This document shows, one piece after another, positions 61,936 through 64,000 of a stretch of 64,000 nt of DNA; within the stretch, counting starts at the first letter, position 1; every line of letters begins with the position of its first letter. Origin of the DNA: Biomphalaria glabrata (taxonomy: Eukaryota; Mollusca; Gastropoda; Planorbidae); the NCBI RefSeq assembly GCF_947242115.1, contig NC_074716.1, positions 9,811,501 through 9,875,500 on the forward strand, given 5' to 3'. The position numbers were made by a program, and so were the translations under genes. The notes beneath the pieces are model-generated. The model did no database searches, had not been told where the DNA came from, and worked only from the letters and a program-made list of their open reading frames with translations.

Positions 61936-62523
61936 CTTTTTTGTTTTATAAAGCACTTTTTAAAAAGCGATCAAGGTTACCTTCATGTGATACCCCCTTT
62001 TTTTCCTCCAAACTAATTGATACAATTACACTTAAATATAAGCTTTGTTTTAAAAAATTTAAAAATATATTTCTTTCTTTAAGTTTCTTCTCCGAGATTC
62101 ACGTAAGTTGTGTATATGTACTTTTCGGATGTTTCATTATATTTATCAAATTATGTAACCGTGTAAAGGGTCATTTAGTTTTAAGGGCTATTGCTCACCA
62201 TAGATGCTGGTAAGGTATCAATTGTTCCCATTCTTTCATTCGTTTGACACCTGACAGTCTAAAGTCTAGTTCCTATTCTGTTGATACATTTCTTTCCTTT
62301 CATATATTTATTTTTCTTCAATTTCCTACTTTGCAATTATTTCAAAATCTATTTTCTGCTATGTCTCTAGAACTTCGATTAAAAAACTATTTGCCGTCAG
62401 ACACTAACTTTTATCCTGCTTTAATAATTGGTAAAAGCTTAGTCATTCTAACTATAAAACTAATTAAAAAATTTGTATATATAAGTACTAGTCGACAGGC
62501 GACGTAGAAAACGCCGCTATTTT

Positions 62524-63079
62524 AGGCCACTGCAATCTAGGCGACTTTCATAGGACCCGCGCTAATTCAAAGTGTATAAATTATAAAATTAAACCATTTT
62601 AAAACTTAAAACAGGTTTCCCACGCCCTTCTGTCGATTTACCAGGAGCTCCTGGAAATCTCCCGAAATAGCAAAATATACGAAAAAGTCCTTAAAATATA
62701 AGGAAATATATAGACAAAAATTGTCATTTAAGGGTGTCATTCAATATGGTAAACGCCCATCTTACGCGCGATAGATAAAAACGGCATTATGCATTATCCG
62801 TAATTGTGTAATCTGGTGAAAAAAGCTTCTCTCGCCTCAAACTAATAAAGAATTAATTGAGGTCAACAATTCTCAAAGATAGATTGAAACATTTGGTAGG
62901 AAACAGAATTATTATGATATACTGTATGACTTTGCTACACGCAAGGCTCGTAAATTAATTCTGTACGCAGTAAAGAATGAATAAAATGCATAGACGAATT
63001 TATTTTCTAATACAAATAGATAAATTTCACTTATTGTCCAATTCCCTACCCAACCTTTGCCCCGCAAAATCCGGCCCTA
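62524..63079. mobile_element. CAGGGCC-TIR MITE, copy 4, interrupted
   Basis: The left half (aggacccgcgctaattc, ggtaaacgcccatcttacgc) and the right half (gacgaatttattttctaatac ... aatccggccctagtg) are separated by about 170 bases of foreign sequence (62800-62985). Confidence 0.6.
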
Positions 63080-63702
63080 GTGCTATTTAGTGACGGGTGA
63101 ATATACATAGTAGATTACTTGTTCTCTTTCCATGACTTCTTGGTCACAATGGTTGAGTCCGACGCTGCTATTTAGTGTTTGTAAAATGTTTGTTTGTAAA
63201 ATGTTTTTCATGTTCCTTCAGAGTTGACGATAGTTTACTTCTTAGTCTAAACCTCCCGCAGGACGAAGGGGGATGAGAGCGGGCAGGGTTTGACAGCCCA
63301 GCGCGCAGCCATCCCTCCCACCTCTTGTTTTTTCGAGGGGTGACTATACGCAGAAATAAGAGAGTGATCTTTCCTTTACTTCTTGTTTAAACTGTTGAGG
63401 GAAGAAGAGAATTACATATATAGAGAGAGATATATAGATAGATTTCAATTAGTAAAAACAAAATGTAGGTTCGCATCATACATTACAATGGACTAACTAC
63501 AAATAATAAATATAGAAGGCACATTTTAAATTTACCCTGTAGTTCGTTCACTGACAATCTCGTATGGCACATGAAAAGAAAGAACTCTCCTGACATGTCT
63601 TGTTATGTTGAAATTAACTTTTTGTTTTCATTTTGTTACATTAAAAATAGTAATTAAATACCACTCTAGAAAGCTCTTATCTTAGAGTAATGTAACCAGT
63701 GG

Positions 63703-63790
63703 CGAAGCTAGAGATTTAAGGCCCCGGTGGGCTTGACCTTTTTTTTGGGGCCCCTGCGTTTGGACATTCGACATCATGACATGAGTACTT
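63703..63790. repeat. hAT-MITE left-end fragment
   Basis: Starts cagtggcgaagctagag, like 30310, followed by a ggccccggtggg core. The right end was not identified. Confidence 0.4.
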
Positions 63791-63884
63791 TATAAATTTA
63801 TTTCTAAATTCCAGTTGGTACGGTATATACGTAAAATTAACAAATAATAATCATTTTAATAAATAATACAGTCGTTCTTTGGCG

Positions 63885-64000
63885 AGAAAACAGTTTGGCG
63901 ATATCCTCATGGCTCACAAAGACATTCCCTCAGGGAACAGTACCAGGAAAAAAGAAGACAAGGCAAACAGAGAAAGCGATCGGAAGACAACATCATATGG
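63885..64000 (+). mobile_element. RTE-like LINE fragment at the window edge
   Basis: Matches the C-terminal region at 11300-11370 (ggcaaacagagaaagcga, gaagacaacatcat). It continues beyond the window. Confidence 0.65.

Overview
The window looks like about 64 kb of AT-rich nuclear DNA from a pulmonate freshwater snail, most likely Biomphalaria, Bulinus or a close relative. The reasons are spliced genes with GT-AG introns, temptin-type pheromone genes known from gastropods, intron-light chemosensory-type GPCRs of the mollusc kind, and very dense small interspersed repeats. The organism is inferred from gene families and repeat style, not from a database match.

Genes, left to right. (1) A minus-strand gene I do not recognise starts at 4070 and runs left through exons near 2.5, 1.5 and 0.8 kb; the last carries an in-frame 18-bp repeat. 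(2) ATP5MK/DAPIT, a small subunit of mitochondrial ATP synthase, is on the plus strand (14104-16584) in two coding exons around a 2.2 kb intron. (3) Temptin gene 1 is on the minus strand (21836-18525) in four coding exons. (4) An intronless chemosensory-type GPCR is on the plus strand (28158-29180). (5) A short GPCR relic is on the minus strand near 33.2 kb. (6) A divergent BTB-BACK-Kelch protein is on the minus strand (main exon 35347-33675, probable first exon near 38.2 kb). (7) A second GPCR is on the plus strand (47319-48344). (8) Temptin gene 2 is on the minus strand (60491-54815) in four coding exons with the same intron phases and the same two internal exon lengths as temptin 1.

The striking feature of the layout is that two secreted attractant-type proteins alternate with two closely related candidate chemoreceptors and the relic of a third, within about 42 kb. 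Clustering is seen; a functional signal-receptor link is only a hypothesis.

The rest is repeats: tRNA-derived SINEs of several families (mostly truncated), LINE 3' ends of at least four kinds, hAT-type MITEs with 8-bp target duplications, TTAA-flanked piggyBac-like MITEs, foldback elements, three solo LTRs, and large minisatellites (45, 30, 37, 43, 37 and 23 bp units). Several insertions are nested and can be ordered in time from their target duplications. No rRNA, functional tRNA or CRISPR was seen.
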